DNA from: Deltaproteobacteria bacterium
GTDB lineage: Bacteria; Desulfobacterota; Desulfobacteria; Desulfobacterales; B30-G6
Assembly (NCBI GenBank): GCA_019313725.1
Contig: JAFDAT010000021.1
Location: forward strand, 1-24,952
Reading direction: 5' to 3'
DNA: 24,952 nucleotides
The notes beneath the pieces were generated by a model. It searched no databases and had not been told where the DNA came from. It saw only the letters and a list, made by a program, of their open reading frames with translations. Positions within the stretch are counted from its first letter, which is position 1. Every line of letters begins with the position of its first letter. A program made the translations under genes and the position numbers. Below are positions 1 to 8,190 of the stretch, piece by piece.

Positions 1-16
1 GCCGCCGAAAACCCAT

Positions 17-56
17 AAAAAAGGGGCACGGCCCACGGATTTGCGGGCGGTACCCC
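17..56 (-). terminator. Rho-independent terminator of the ferredoxin gene
   Basis: Read on the minus strand, GGGGTAC (56-50) pairs with GTGCCCC (29-23), including one G-U pair. After one C-C mismatch, GCCC pairs with GGGC, leaving a 10-nt loop, and six T follow at 22-17. This is a textbook intrinsic terminator about 28 nt after the ferredoxin stop codon. Confidence 0.85.
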
Positions 57-83
57 TCCTAAGTGAATAAATGGGTCTTCGAC

Positions 84-272
84 TTAGGTCTCTTCAACGG
101 TAATTGCGCCTTCTTCACACACCTCGACACAACTTTCACAACCCAGGCACTCTTCAGCATTGACAGGCACTGACTTTTCGTTTTCCATTTCAAATACTTC
201 GGTAGGGCATACGTCAACACACTCTTCGCAGCCTACACATTTTCCTTCCTCAACTGTAGGTATAAACGCCAT
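84..272 (-). CDS. 2[4Fe-4S] bacterial-type ferredoxin
   Basis: A 62-residue small electron carrier of the clostridial/dicluster type, expected in the cytoplasm to shuttle low-potential electrons. Two CxxCxxCxxxC motifs are complete (Cys12, 15, 18, 22 and Cys42, 45, 48, 52), enough for two [4Fe-4S] clusters. The first ends in the usual CP, while the second ends in CE, so the proline normally following the last cysteine is missing. The protein is very acidic, as is usual for such carriers. A strong AAGGAG ribosome site lies just upstream of the ATG. The gene stands alone, with its own candidate promoter and a clear terminator, so it is probably a monocistronic, well expressed gene. Its redox partner cannot be deduced from the neighbours. 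Confidence 0.93.
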   Translation of the reverse strand: MAFIPTVEEGKCVGCEECVDVCPTEVFEMENEKSVPVNAEECLGCESCVEVCEEGAITVEET

Positions 273-304
273 TTTAAAAATCTCCTTTCATAAAGATGAT
301 GTTA

Positions 305-335
305 CGGTAAAATTACCGCCATGTCTTCGACATGG
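305..335 (-). other. Two back-to-back hairpins in the ferredoxin 5' leader
   Basis: On the minus strand, CCATGTC-GAA-GACATGG (335-319, 7-bp perfect stem, 3-nt loop) is followed with no gap by CGGTAA-TT-TTACCG (318-305, 6-bp perfect stem). Both lie between the candidate promoter and the ribosome site of the ferredoxin gene. The structure is seen directly; a role in mRNA stability or regulation is inference. They are not a terminator, because no T-run follows. Confidence 0.5.
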
Positions 336-343
336 AAATTGCC

Positions 344-370
344 ACTATATCAATTAAAATTCCGAGTCAA
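344..370 (-). promoter_or_regulatory. Candidate sigma70-type promoter for ferredoxin
   Basis: Minus strand: TTGACT (370-365), 15-nt spacer, TATAGT (349-344). Both hexamers match the consensus at five of six positions, but the spacer is 2 nt shorter than optimal. The site lies about 70-100 nt upstream of the ferredoxin start, in the 180-bp gap between the two genes. Confidence 0.4.
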
Positions 371-452
371 GCATTCTTGTGTTTTTTTATCGACATTATC
401 CATGAAACCCGCCTAACTGTTGATAGCGGCCCATCTGTCGCCGGCAACGCAA

Positions 453-1457
453 TCAGCCGGCAAAAGGCTCCAGGATACCCAACAAAATATTGTTTTTTTT
501 ATTCTTATCCCCAGTGTCCCACCGGTTGTCCTCCGCCGGTAATTTCACGTAGCAACTGAAAATTTCGCGTGGTGTCAGTCCGGGAATACAATACAGCGAC
601 AGATTTGTCGCCGGATTCTCAGATGCGTAACCATAGTCAAATCGCGGCAATCCTTTCTCACCATCCCAGGGCAAGGCACTTAATGCTTCCAGATGCTCCG
701 CAAGAGCATCTTGAAACCGGACGACCTGGTCCGCGGCACCCGTCGGTGCGGGTATGGATTGCAAAAATATCACCGCTTGCGGGCCACCGGGCATCCGTTC
801 CACCAGGTCATCCAGAACCCTGCGGTGCGATGTGATCAATACCGACGCAGGCAGGTTGTCTGCAAGCATGATATGGGCCCAGGCGGCCATCCTTTCAGGA
901 ATCATGTACCCGGGATCATCCGATGCCCCGCCCGGGGCGGGAATGTCCAAGGTTTCCATGCGTTCATCCCCCTTGAGTGCCTGCATCATTTCCTGCTCCC
1001 GCATTTCCTGAGACTGCATACCGCCGGAAATCTCCCTGTTTTTTTCATCCAGATCCTGGGCCATATGCAGGAAAACCCCCGCATGGAGATCGGTGGGCTC
1101 CTCTTTCCCGGCAACACTGTCTTCGGCAACCTTCGCCCGGATCTCTTTGCGGATTTGTGCCACCGAAGAATCGCTAAAAAAGGGAATGGTGTCCCGGTAC
1201 GCCCTGAAAAATGAAATGTCACCGCCTCGATGGTACTGTGCCCAGGTTTGATATTCTCTCAGGATGTTGGCGATCTCCTTTTCATTGTGTTGAAACGGCA
1301 GACGGATATCGATCCGCTGCTCATCACGCCATGTTTTCATCCTCGCCGGTATCGTTGCCTCTGAGACCTGGTAAACGGCAACATTTTTGAAAAATACACA
1401 AAATATATTCATCAAATGTTGACCCACACCAGTAAACGGAAAATATATCGGCAGCAT
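453..1457 (-). CDS. Hypothetical protein coupled to the CysK-CysS fusion gene
   Basis: A 334-residue protein I do not recognise. The start is well supported: its ATG overlaps the stop of the upstream gene as TAATG, and a GGGAGGAA ribosome site sits inside the end of that gene, so translation is probably coupled. The sequence is soluble-looking, with no convincing membrane segment or signal peptide. Residues about 40-180 are charged and rich in Lys, Glu, Gln and Met, probably helical. A more hydrophobic segment follows around residues 195-235, where ERMAAWAHIML and SVLITSHRRVLDDLVE stand out. The C-terminal third contains many Pro and aromatic residues. No catalytic or metal motif is obvious. 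Its position as last gene of the surE-tmk-cysKS run suggests a link to the fused enzyme, but that is only inference. Confidence 0.75.
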   Translation of the reverse strand: MLPIYFPFTGVGQHLMNIFCVFFKNVAVYQVSEATIPARMKTWRDEQRIDIRLPFQHNEKEIANILREYQTWAQYHRGGDISFFRAYRDTIPFFSDSSVAQIRKEIRAKVAEDSVAGKEEPTDLHAGVFLHMAQDLDEKNREISGGMQSQEMREQEMMQALKGDERMETLDIPAPGGASDDPGYMIPERMAAWAHIMLADNLPASVLITSHRRVLDDLVERMPGGPQAVIFLQSIPAPTGAADQVVRFQDALAEHLEALSALPWDGEKGLPRFDYGYASENPATNLSLYCIPGLTPREIFSCYVKLPAEDNRWDTGDKNKKNNILLGILEPFAG

Positions 1458-3763
1458 TATTCCTCCCGATCTGCTTTGGCGACAGATTGAATGCTTTTGT
1501 CCTGAACCACCACGCCCCGGGCGGTCAGTTCCCGGCGTATTTCATCGGCACGCGCCCAATCCCGGGATTGTCTGGCCTTTTCCCGCTCCTCAATCAACCC
1601 TGCAACCGTAGCGTCATGGCGGGTTTCACCAAGCTCAAAAATATTCAGCACCGCATCAATATTTTTAAAGGTTTCCAGAACCCGGGCAGCCCCGGCTGTA
1701 TCGATTTTACGGGCAGCTATCAGCGTGTTGATCTTCTTTATCTGCCTGAAAATACTGGCAATCGCAGCCGAAGTGTTGAGATCGTCATCCATGGCGCCCA
1801 CAACACCCTGTTTTATGTCGTAAACAAGCTGGTCCAGCTCAGGATAGGATTCTCCAGTATTTACCCCCTGCAGTCTGTCGACACACGCATCTATCCGCTT
1901 TAACCCTCGCCTGGCATTTTCAAGCTTTGCAAGGGAGTAATGCACCGGTTTCCGGTAATGTGCCGTAATCAGCCAGTAGCGAATCTCCCGCCCTTTGTAC
2001 CCGGCCGCCATCAAATGGTCGATGGACAGATCGGAACCCTTGTCCGCCATTTTTTTACCGTCCACCAGCACCCTGTCACAGTGAACCCAGTATTTAGCCA
2101 GGGGCTTTCCGGTGACGGACCCGGCAATGGCGATCTCATTTTCATGGTGCGGAAACATCAGTTCCCGGCTGGCGGTATGAATGTCATAGCTCTCTCCAAG
2201 GTATTTCATGGCCATGGCCGCACACTGGATGTGCCAGGAAGGTCTGACATTGCCCCAGTCTGTTTTTACAAAAATGCCCCGCTTCAACTCGGACAGTCTG
2301 GATCTTTTCAACAGCGTAAAATCCCTGGGATTTTCCTTCTCATATTCATCCAGATCGACGGTGGCGCCGAGTCTGATTTTGTTCAGGTCAACCCCTGAAA
2401 GACGCCCATATTCTGCAAACCGGGAAATATCGAAATAGATCGACCGCAATTTCTCGTAAGCATACCCCCTGTTCACCAACCGGTGCACCATGGACACCAT
2501 TTCATCGGTATGCTCACTGGCCCTGGGGTATTTGTCGGCAGGACGCACCCCTAAATAGTCCAGGTCCTCCTTGAAACGTTCTATGTGCCGGCCGGTGAAT
2601 TCGGCCAGCTCCATACCCGCCTTTTCCGACCCTGCGATGGTCTTGTCGTCGAGGTCGGTGATATTCATGATATGCTTGACATCATAGCCCCTGAACGTCA
2701 GATAGCGGCTCAGCAGATCCGAAAAAACGAACCGCCTGCATTCCCCCAGATGCATTCTGGCATAGGCGGTCAGCCCGCATGAATACATGGAAACCTTCCC
2801 CGAAACAAGCGGTTCGAAGGTTTCCTTGCTGCGACTCAGGGTGTTGAACAGCTTCAGATCAACTTTTTCCCGGACGGTAAAAAGCGGTGTACTGAGGTAC
2901 CGTTCACCACTGTCCGGCAAAATCACGACAATGGTGCCCGAGGTCATTTGGGCGGCTTCCGCAAAAGCGGCCACCATGGCGGCGCCGCTGCTCATGCCCA
3001 CGAAAATACCCTCTTCAGTGGCCAGTTGCCTGGCCATTTCGAAGGCGGGTTCGTCTTCGATGTTGACTATTTGGTCGAGAATTTTTTTATCAAATATTTC
3101 AGGATGATAAGACTCCTTCATATTTTTAAGCCCCTGGATTTTATGCCCCAGAAAAGGCTCCACACCGATGATACTGACGGCAGAGTCATAGGCTTTCATG
3201 CGGCGGGAGATGCCCATAAGCGTTCCGCTGGTACCCAGCGTGGCCACAATCTTATCCACCTGTCCCTCGGTCTGTTCCCAGATTTCAGGTGCGGTACCGT
3301 AGTAATGGGCCTGCCAGTTGGCTTCATTGTTGAATTGATCCGTCATGAAGTAGTCATCCGGATTTTCCCGCACCAGACGGTAGACCTCTTCTATGGCACC
3401 GTCGGTGCCCAGGTGCCCGGGCGTCAGGAGAATCTCGGCGCCCCTTGCTCTCAGGATCTGCTGCCGCTCCGCACTGGCCGATTCCGACATCGCCAAAAGA
3501 AGCCGGTAACCTTTGACAGAACACACCATTGCCAGGCCGATGCCTGTATTGCCGCTGGTTGCCTCTATAACCGTTTTGTCGTGGGTCAACGCACCGGATT
3601 TTTCTCCGGCCGCTATCATGTAGGCCGCCGCGCGGTCCTTGACGGACCCTCCCGGGTTCATGTATTCCAGCTTCGCCAGAACGGTTACACCCGGGTTCGG
3701 ATTGATGCGCGTGATTTCAACCAGCGGCGTATTGCCTATTTTATCCAGAATGCTGTTGCCCAT
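1457..3763 (-). CDS. Fused cysteine synthase / cysteinyl-tRNA synthetase-like protein
   Basis: 768 residues with two enzyme halves. Residues 1 to about 300 are a fold-type II PLP cysteine synthase: GGSVKDR with the PLP lysine K42, the TSGNTG loop at 69-74, GTSGT at 178-182 and DSGERY at 285-290. This half should make cysteine from an activated serine and sulfide. Residues about 305-768 match class I CysRS. All four zinc/cysteine-binding ligands are present (C330, C515 in WHIQC, H540 and E544 in FPHHENE), and the C-terminal helical domain is recognisable. However HIGH reads HLGE (339-342), KMSKS reads KMADK (572-576), and HGGG reads HTAS. The fusion suggests newly made cysteine is handed directly to an adenylating domain. 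It could be a divergent true CysRS or a paralogue with another acceptor. The gene follows tmk after 26 bp. Confidence 0.9.
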   Translation of the reverse strand: MGNSILDKIGNTPLVEITRINPNPGVTVLAKLEYMNPGGSVKDRAAAYMIAAGEKSGALTHDKTVIEATSGNTGIGLAMVCSVKGYRLLLAMSESASAERQQILRARGAEILLTPGHLGTDGAIEEVYRLVRENPDDYFMTDQFNNEANWQAHYYGTAPEIWEQTEGQVDKIVATLGTSGTLMGISRRMKAYDSAVSIIGVEPFLGHKIQGLKNMKESYHPEIFDKKILDQIVNIEDEPAFEMARQLATEEGIFVGMSSGAAMVAAFAEAAQMTSGTIVVILPDSGERYLSTPLFTVREKVDLKLFNTLSRSKETFEPLVSGKVSMYSCGLTAYARMHLGECRRFVFSDLLSRYLTFRGYDVKHIMNITDLDDKTIAGSEKAGMELAEFTGRHIERFKEDLDYLGVRPADKYPRASEHTDEMVSMVHRLVNRGYAYEKLRSIYFDISRFAEYGRLSGVDLNKIRLGATVDLDEYEKENPRDFTLLKRSRLSELKRGIFVKTDWGNVRPSWHIQCAAMAMKYLGESYDIHTASRELMFPHHENEIAIAGSVTGKPLAKYWVHCDRVLVDGKKMADKGSDLSIDHLMAAGYKGREIRYWLITAHYRKPVHYSLAKLENARRGLKRIDACVDRLQGVNTGESYPELDQLVYDIKQGVVGAMDDDLNTSAAIASIFRQIKKINTLIAARKIDTAGAARVLETFKNIDAVLNIFELGETRHDATVAGLIEEREKARQSRDWARADEIRRELTARGVVVQDKSIQSVAKADREE

Positions 3764-3789
3764 GATATTTTTCTGACCGCTGATCTCCG

Positions 3790-4434
3790 TCAGCCATCTA
3801 CCTTTAACATTTTATCGTACAAAACCGAACAGATTTGAGCCCGCACCCCGTCCTCATCCATGGCGGCATCGATCATCACAAAACGGCCGGGTTCTTTATC
3901 TGCAAGCATCAGATAGCCTTCGCGAACCTTTTCATGGAAAACGGTCCTCTCTTCTTCAAACCGCGTCTCCCCGGCCGCCCTGCCCCCGTCATCGATCTGC
4001 CGCCATGCCCTGGCCAGTCCTTCTTCCGGGGTGAGGTCCAGCAGAAAAGTGAGGTCCGGTTTTAAATTTTCAAATGCCTGCCGGTGAAGCAGCGTGATCA
4101 TGTCGGCATCCAGTCCCCTGGCATGGCCCTGGTACGCCAATGTAGCATCAAAGTAGCGGTCACACAGGACGGTTATGCCCGCGTCCAGGTTCACTTTCAC
4201 GATCTGGTTCAAGTGCTGTGCCCGATCCGCCATGTAGAGCAGAAGCTCCGCCAAAGGATCAAGGTTCACGCTGTGGGGGTCCAACAGGATGGCCCGTATG
4301 CGCCGGCCGATGTCCGTCCCTCCCGGCTCCCGTGTCATGACGCACTGGATGCCCTCATTTTCCAGAAAAGCGCTCACATGCTTAATCTGGGTCGTTTTTC
4401 CTGAACCCTCTATGCCCTCAAATGATATAAACAC
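3790..4434 (-). CDS. tmk: Thymidylate kinase
   Basis: 214 residues, normal length for the family. It phosphorylates dTMP to dTDP with ATP in the cytoplasm, an essential step towards dTTP. The P-loop GIEGSGKTT is at residues 7-15, the TREPGGT motif at 34-40 and the DRY motif at 92-94, followed by the usual ATLAYQG segment; a glycine/arginine-rich LID region lies near residues 145-160. The start codon is GTG, and an AAGGAG sequence lies about 13 nt upstream, rather far. It is second in the minus-strand run, 24 bp after surE, and is followed by the CysK-CysS fusion. In many Gram-negatives tmk is next to holB; here holB is about 4 kb away on the other strand. Confidence 0.95.
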   Translation of the reverse strand: MFISFEGIEGSGKTTQIKHVSAFLENEGIQCVMTREPGGTDIGRRIRAILLDPHSVNLDPLAELLLYMADRAQHLNQIVKVNLDAGITVLCDRYFDATLAYQGHARGLDADMITLLHRQAFENLKPDLTFLLDLTPEEGLARAWRQIDDGGRAAGETRFEEERTVFHEKVREGYLMLADKEPGRFVMIDAAMDEDGVRAQICSVLYDKMLKVDG

Positions 4435-4458
4435 AACCTGTCAGGCACTCCTTTCCTT

Positions 4459-5217
4459 TCAAATGCTGATGTCCCACGTTTTCAGCGTGTCCAGATGGTC
4501 GTAGTCGGTGGTGTCGCATCGCAGGGGCGTTATGGAAATATGCGCGTCAGCCAGGGCCACTGAATCCACATCGGCGTCCCCCTCCGGTTCCGGGGTATAA
4601 ATCCCGTACCAGTAATAAGTGCGCTGCCTGGGGTCCACCCGCTTCTCCATACCCTCTTTGAAATGCTCGCTGCCTTGCCGGCTGAGGCGTATGCCTTTCA
4701 ATCTCTGAAGGGGAAGATCGGGTATGTTGACATTCAGCAGTGTCCCTTTAGGCAGACCGTGCTGGTCGACTTTCTGGGCCAACCCCTCGACAAATGCGGC
4801 GGCATCATCATAAAATTCCGGTGCGTTGCCCTGGATGGAAACGGCGATGGCCGGAATTCCATACAGCGCTGCCTCTCTTGCGGCGGCCAGGGTTCCTGAA
4901 TAATTGATGTTGACCCCGACATTGGCTCCGGGGTTGATGCCGGAAACAACCAGGTCCGGCTTGCGGTCTACAAGTTCGGTCATTGCCAGCTTTATACAGT
5001 CCGCAGGTGTTCCGTTAACGGCATAGGCCTTTTTTACACCATTCAGAGAAACGACATTGGCCCGTATCGGTAAATGCAGGGTGATAGCATGCCCGACAGC
5101 ACTTCTTTCCCGGTCCGGAGCAACAACAGTCAGCCGGTGTGACGGCGCAAAACGCCTGCACAAAGCCCAAAGCCCTTCCGCTTGAATGCCATCGTCATTT
5201 GAAAGGAGTATGTCCAT
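4459..5217 (-). CDS. surE: 5'/3'-nucleotidase SurE
   Basis: 252 residues, typical size. SurE is a divalent-metal-dependent nucleotidase removing phosphate from nucleoside monophosphates, linked to stationary-phase survival. The N-terminal metal site SNDDG (Asn7, Asp8, Asp9) is intact, Ser39 sits in the RERSAVGHA loop, and Asn95 in SGINPGANVG completes the metal ligands known in the family. The sequence GTPADCIKLA at 69-78 is also characteristic. The upstream ribosome site is weak (GGACCT adjacent to the ATG). It is the first gene of the minus-strand run and is divergent from lptD, with 110 bp between the two starts. Confidence 0.96.
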   Translation of the reverse strand: MDILLSNDDGIQAEGLWALCRRFAPSHRLTVVAPDRERSAVGHAITLHLPIRANVVSLNGVKKAYAVNGTPADCIKLAMTELVDRKPDLVVSGINPGANVGVNINYSGTLAAAREAALYGIPAIAVSIQGNAPEFYDDAAAFVEGLAQKVDQHGLPKGTLLNVNIPDLPLQRLKGIRLSRQGSEHFKEGMEKRVDPRQRTYYWYGIYTPEPEGDADVDSVALADAHISITPLRCDTTDYDHLDTLKTWDISI

Positions 5218-5275
5218 AGGTCCGGTTTATATAGATAAATGGTTTCCGTCGAAGGCTGCTTTATGGAACAAAAAC

Positions 5276-5304
5276 TTGATTTTTAAGCTGTTTTGGCCTA
5301 AAAT
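5276..5304 (+). promoter_or_regulatory. Sigma70-type promoter of lptD
   Basis: TTGATT (5276-5281), an exact 17-nt spacer, then TAAAAT (5299-5304, five of six consensus bases). Transcription would begin near 5311, leaving a leader of under 20 nt before the GTG at 5328. It lies in the divergent surE-lptD spacer. Confidence 0.65.
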
Positions 5305-5327
5305 ACCAGGGCCATACAGGCCGGCGT

Positions 5328-7652
5328 GTGCATGGTCTTTTCATCCAAACCGCCATGATCCCGCGATGTGTTTATGCCTTTCTCATCCTCATCATCATGG
5401 TGCTGTTCCCTTGCGGGGTAAGGGCGGAGGATCTTGATCAGGCCTTGGATAGTCCGGATATACCCTGGAACATCGTTGCCGATGAACTGAGCTATGACAA
5501 TGCCGCCAAAGTATATACAGCGGAAGGCAATGTCCAAATCTCCAAAGCCGACAAAAAAATCAGCGCTGACCATATTCGATTCGACCATGAAAACATGAAG
5601 GTGGAGGCCAGCGGGCATATCGTGATCTCTTCCGGCGAAGACCTGATATCGGCAGACAATCTGAGTTTCGATTTGGTCACCGAAAAGGGGCAGATATCCA
5701 ACGGCCGACTCTATATCCAAAAAAACAATTTCCACATCTGGAGCGACAATCTCAGAAAAACAGGCAAGGACACCTACCAGGCCCAAAAGGCCAGCGTGAC
5801 GACGTGTGACGGCGAAAAACCCGCCTGGAAAATAACGGGACGCAATCTCAATGTCACCATTGAAGGATACGGATATGCTTACCATGCCGCCTTCTGGGTA
5901 AAAAACGTCCCGGTTTTTTATTCTCCGTGGATCGGGTTTCCCGTTAAAACCCAAAGGCAGACCGGTCTACTGACCCCGCAGGCAGGACTCTCGAACAGCA
6001 AGGGCTACGAGTACAACCAGCCGTTTTTCTGGGCCATCAACGCAAGTTCGGACGCCACCTTTTACTGGCATTACATGAGTGAACGCGGCAATAAATTCGG
6101 TGCTGAATACCGCTACGCACTGAGCCCCCTTTCAAAAGGCACCACGATGTTCGATTACCTTGACGACCGGCGCATTGACGACACCACCGGGGTAGAAGAT
6201 GAAGGGACCGACTATCCGCGACTCAACAGTGACCGTTACTGGTTCAGAACCAGGAATGACCAGGAACTTCCGGGAAACTTCAACGCTTTGCTCGACATGG
6301 ACATCGTCAGCGACCAGGACTATCTGACTGACTTCAAACGTGGGTATACGGGCTTCGAGATAACTCGCGATTACTACAACAAAATATTCGGGCGGGACCT
6401 GGACGATTACAATGACCCTATCCGTCTCAATCGCTTCAACATCAACCGAAACTGGATGCGGTACAACCTGAACGCCGAAATTCGTTGGTATGATAACATC
6501 ATCGCCCGCACCCAGGACCTGTCCAACTCCACGGTTCAAAGGCTGCCGTTTGTCCAGTTCAAAGGCTCGAAGCAGGCTCTCGGAAACACGCCGTTTCTCT
6601 TTGACCTGGATTCGGAGTACACCCATTTCTACAGGGAGACCACCACGACGACGAACAGCGTCACCCAGGATCACCGATTCGACCTGCACCCCCGTGCCTA
6701 CCTGCCCTTGGATCTCGGCCATTACTTTACCTTCGAACCGTCACTGGGGCTGCGCGAAACGATCTGGAATGTGCAAGCATATGAAAATCCACCCCTGAAT
6801 TCTGAAGCGAATGAATTCCAGCACCGGGAGATGTTTGACATCGGTATGAATCTCTCATCGGAAATATACAGGATATTCGGAGGCAATCCCAGCCCGAACC
6901 GGATGAAACATACCCTGAACCCCCGGGTCAACTACAGCTATATCCCCGACTATAACCAGACTGACTATCCCGAGTTTGACAGCATCGACAGGATCGAAGC
7001 GGAAAACCAGGTCACTTATTCCATTACCAACCTTTTCGTTTTACGCCGGCCGGATCTCCGCAACACCGGCCCGCAGGATGGAAAACCAGTATACCGATAC
7101 CATCAGGTGGCCCGTTTTGACATCGGCCAGAGCTATGATTTTAGGGAGGCTTACGAAGACGACCCTCTGGAATGGACAAACGGGCAGACCCGTGAACCAT
7201 TTTCACCGGTCTATGCCCGGCTGGACATTACCCCCGAACGCTATTTCAAGCTTTCGACCAATGTGGACTGGTCCGTCTATGACAATGAACCGGTGAGCCA
7301 CAACATCGCCGCCGGTTTTTTTGACCGGCGCAACGACCGCCTTGCGATTGAGCACCGCTACACCCGGGAAACAAATGACACCAGCCAGGACGGCGTCAAT
7401 TCCTTTGCAGCAGAAGGCTTTCTCAAGGTAACGCGCCCCCTTTCTCTGATCGCCCGGTACGAATATGACCTGTATACGGATAAGGAACTTGAAACCAGTT
7501 TCGGAATACTATACGGTGCCCAGTGTTGGTCCCTTGACCTGCGCTATATCAAGGACGTCCATGAAATCCTCTACTCATTTCAGATACACCTTAACGGCCT
7601 CGGGGGATTCGGAAGCGGGGTTGAGCATAAAGATGTCGCCTCAAGATTTTAA
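5328..7652 (+). CDS. lptD: LPS-assembly outer-membrane protein LptD
   Basis: 774 residues. LptD forms, with LptE, the outer-membrane translocon that inserts LPS into the outer leaflet. The N-terminus has a signal peptide with a hydrophobic stretch ending in VRAED near residues 32-36. Residues about 45-150 form the OstA/LptA-like periplasmic jellyroll, with beta-strands such as VYTAEGNVQI. The rest is the barrel, rich in aromatic, Asp and Arg alternations. Two cysteines in family-typical contexts, C160 (VTTCDGEKPAW) and C733 (GAQCWSL), could form the domain-linking disulfide; E. coli has two such pairs. I chose GTG 5328 because a weak AGG lies 7 nt upstream and it fits the promoter; ATG 5355 is a plausible alternative that leaves the signal peptide intact. 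Confidence 0.93.
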   Translation: MHGLFIQTAMIPRCVYAFLILIIMVLFPCGVRAEDLDQALDSPDIPWNIVADELSYDNAAKVYTAEGNVQISKADKKISADHIRFDHENMKVEASGHIVISSGEDLISADNLSFDLVTEKGQISNGRLYIQKNNFHIWSDNLRKTGKDTYQAQKASVTTCDGEKPAWKITGRNLNVTIEGYGYAYHAAFWVKNVPVFYSPWIGFPVKTQRQTGLLTPQAGLSNSKGYEYNQPFFWAINASSDATFYWHYMSERGNKFGAEYRYALSPLSKGTTMFDYLDDRRIDDTTGVEDEGTDYPRLNSDRYWFRTRNDQELPGNFNALLDMDIVSDQDYLTDFKRGYTGFEITRDYYNKIFGRDLDDYNDPIRLNRFNINRNWMRYNLNAEIRWYDNIIARTQDLSNSTVQRLPFVQFKGSKQALGNTPFLFDLDSEYTHFYRETTTTTNSVTQDHRFDLHPRAYLPLDLGHYFTFEPSLGLRETIWNVQAYENPPLNSEANEFQHREMFDIGMNLSSEIYRIFGGNPSPNRMKHTLNPRVNYSYIPDYNQTDYPEFDSIDRIEAENQVTYSITNLFVLRRPDLRNTGPQDGKPVYRYHQVARFDIGQSYDFREAYEDDPLEWTNGQTREPFSPVYARLDITPERYFKLSTNVDWSVYDNEPVSHNIAAGFFDRRNDRLAIEHRYTRETNDTSQDGVNSFAAEGFLKVTRPLSLIARYEYDLYTDKELETSFGILYGAQCWSLDLRYIKDVHEILYSFQIHLNGLGGFGSGVEHKDVASRF

Positions 7653-7662
7653 TAAGGATCGT

Positions 7663-8190
7663 ATGAATCACGCTCAACTGGAAAAAAAGTGGTATGTGCT
7701 CCATACCCGCAGCCGCTTCGAAAATGTCGTCAATGACGGCCTGTTAAAAAAATCGTTCAAGGTGTTTCTGCCCAAGGTGCAGGTGAAAAGCCGGCGCAGA
7801 GACCGGAAACTGATGATCCGTGTACCGGTATTCCCCGGCTACCTTTTTGTGCAAAGTGATCTCGACCCCCGGGAGCACATCGAAATCGTCAAAACAATCG
7901 GTGCGGTACGTATTGTGGGAACCAAGGACGGCCCCGTGCCCGTACCTTCGCAAACGATAGAATCGCTTCAGATTCTGGTGGCAACCGATGCGCAGATCAA
8001 AACCGGGCATAAACTCGCCAAAGGCGACAAGGTCATGGTTGTCCGCGGCATCTTTGCCGGGATCGTGGGCATGTTTACGCGTTACCGGGGTACAGGGCGG
8101 GTCATCATTAATGTCGATACGCTGGGACAGACTGCCGGTGTGGAGGTTGACGAGGAGGACATCGAACCGGTTCCGAAATTATTCGCCTGA
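7663..8190 (+). CDS. NusG-family transcription antiterminator (specialised paralogue)
   Basis: 175 residues. The start is set by AAGGA 5 nt before ATG 7663; a longer upstream reading would lie inside lptD in another frame. Residues 9 to about 105 are an NGN domain (KKWYVLHTRSRFE and RVPVFPGYLFVQ are diagnostic). Residues about 123-172 are a KOW domain (KGDKVMVVRGIFAGIVG). This build fits NusG, RfaH, LoaP or UpxY-type proteins that bind RNA polymerase and promote elongation through long operons. It is probably a paralogue rather than housekeeping NusG, since it is not with secE or ribosomal protein genes and follows lptD after 10 bp. Its target operon is unknown; envelope polysaccharide genes are a reasonable guess. 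Confidence 0.88.
   Translation: MNHAQLEKKWYVLHTRSRFENVVNDGLLKKSFKVFLPKVQVKSRRRDRKLMIRVPVFPGYLFVQSDLDPREHIEIVKTIGAVRIVGTKDGPVPVPSQTIESLQILVATDAQIKTGHKLAKGDKVMVVRGIFAGIVGMFTRYRGTGRVIINVDTLGQTAGVEVDEEDIEPVPKLFA

Noticed and set aside
2948..3838. 296-codon open frame on the plus strand opposite the CysK region
   Set aside because: It is antisense to a clearly recognisable enzyme, has no family motifs and no ribosome site. High GC at third positions commonly creates such shadows.
7465..7662. N-terminal extension of the NusG-like frame into lptD
   Set aside because: The extra 66 residues are an out-of-frame reading of lptD, and ATG 7663 has a proper ribosome site and starts right at the NGN domain.
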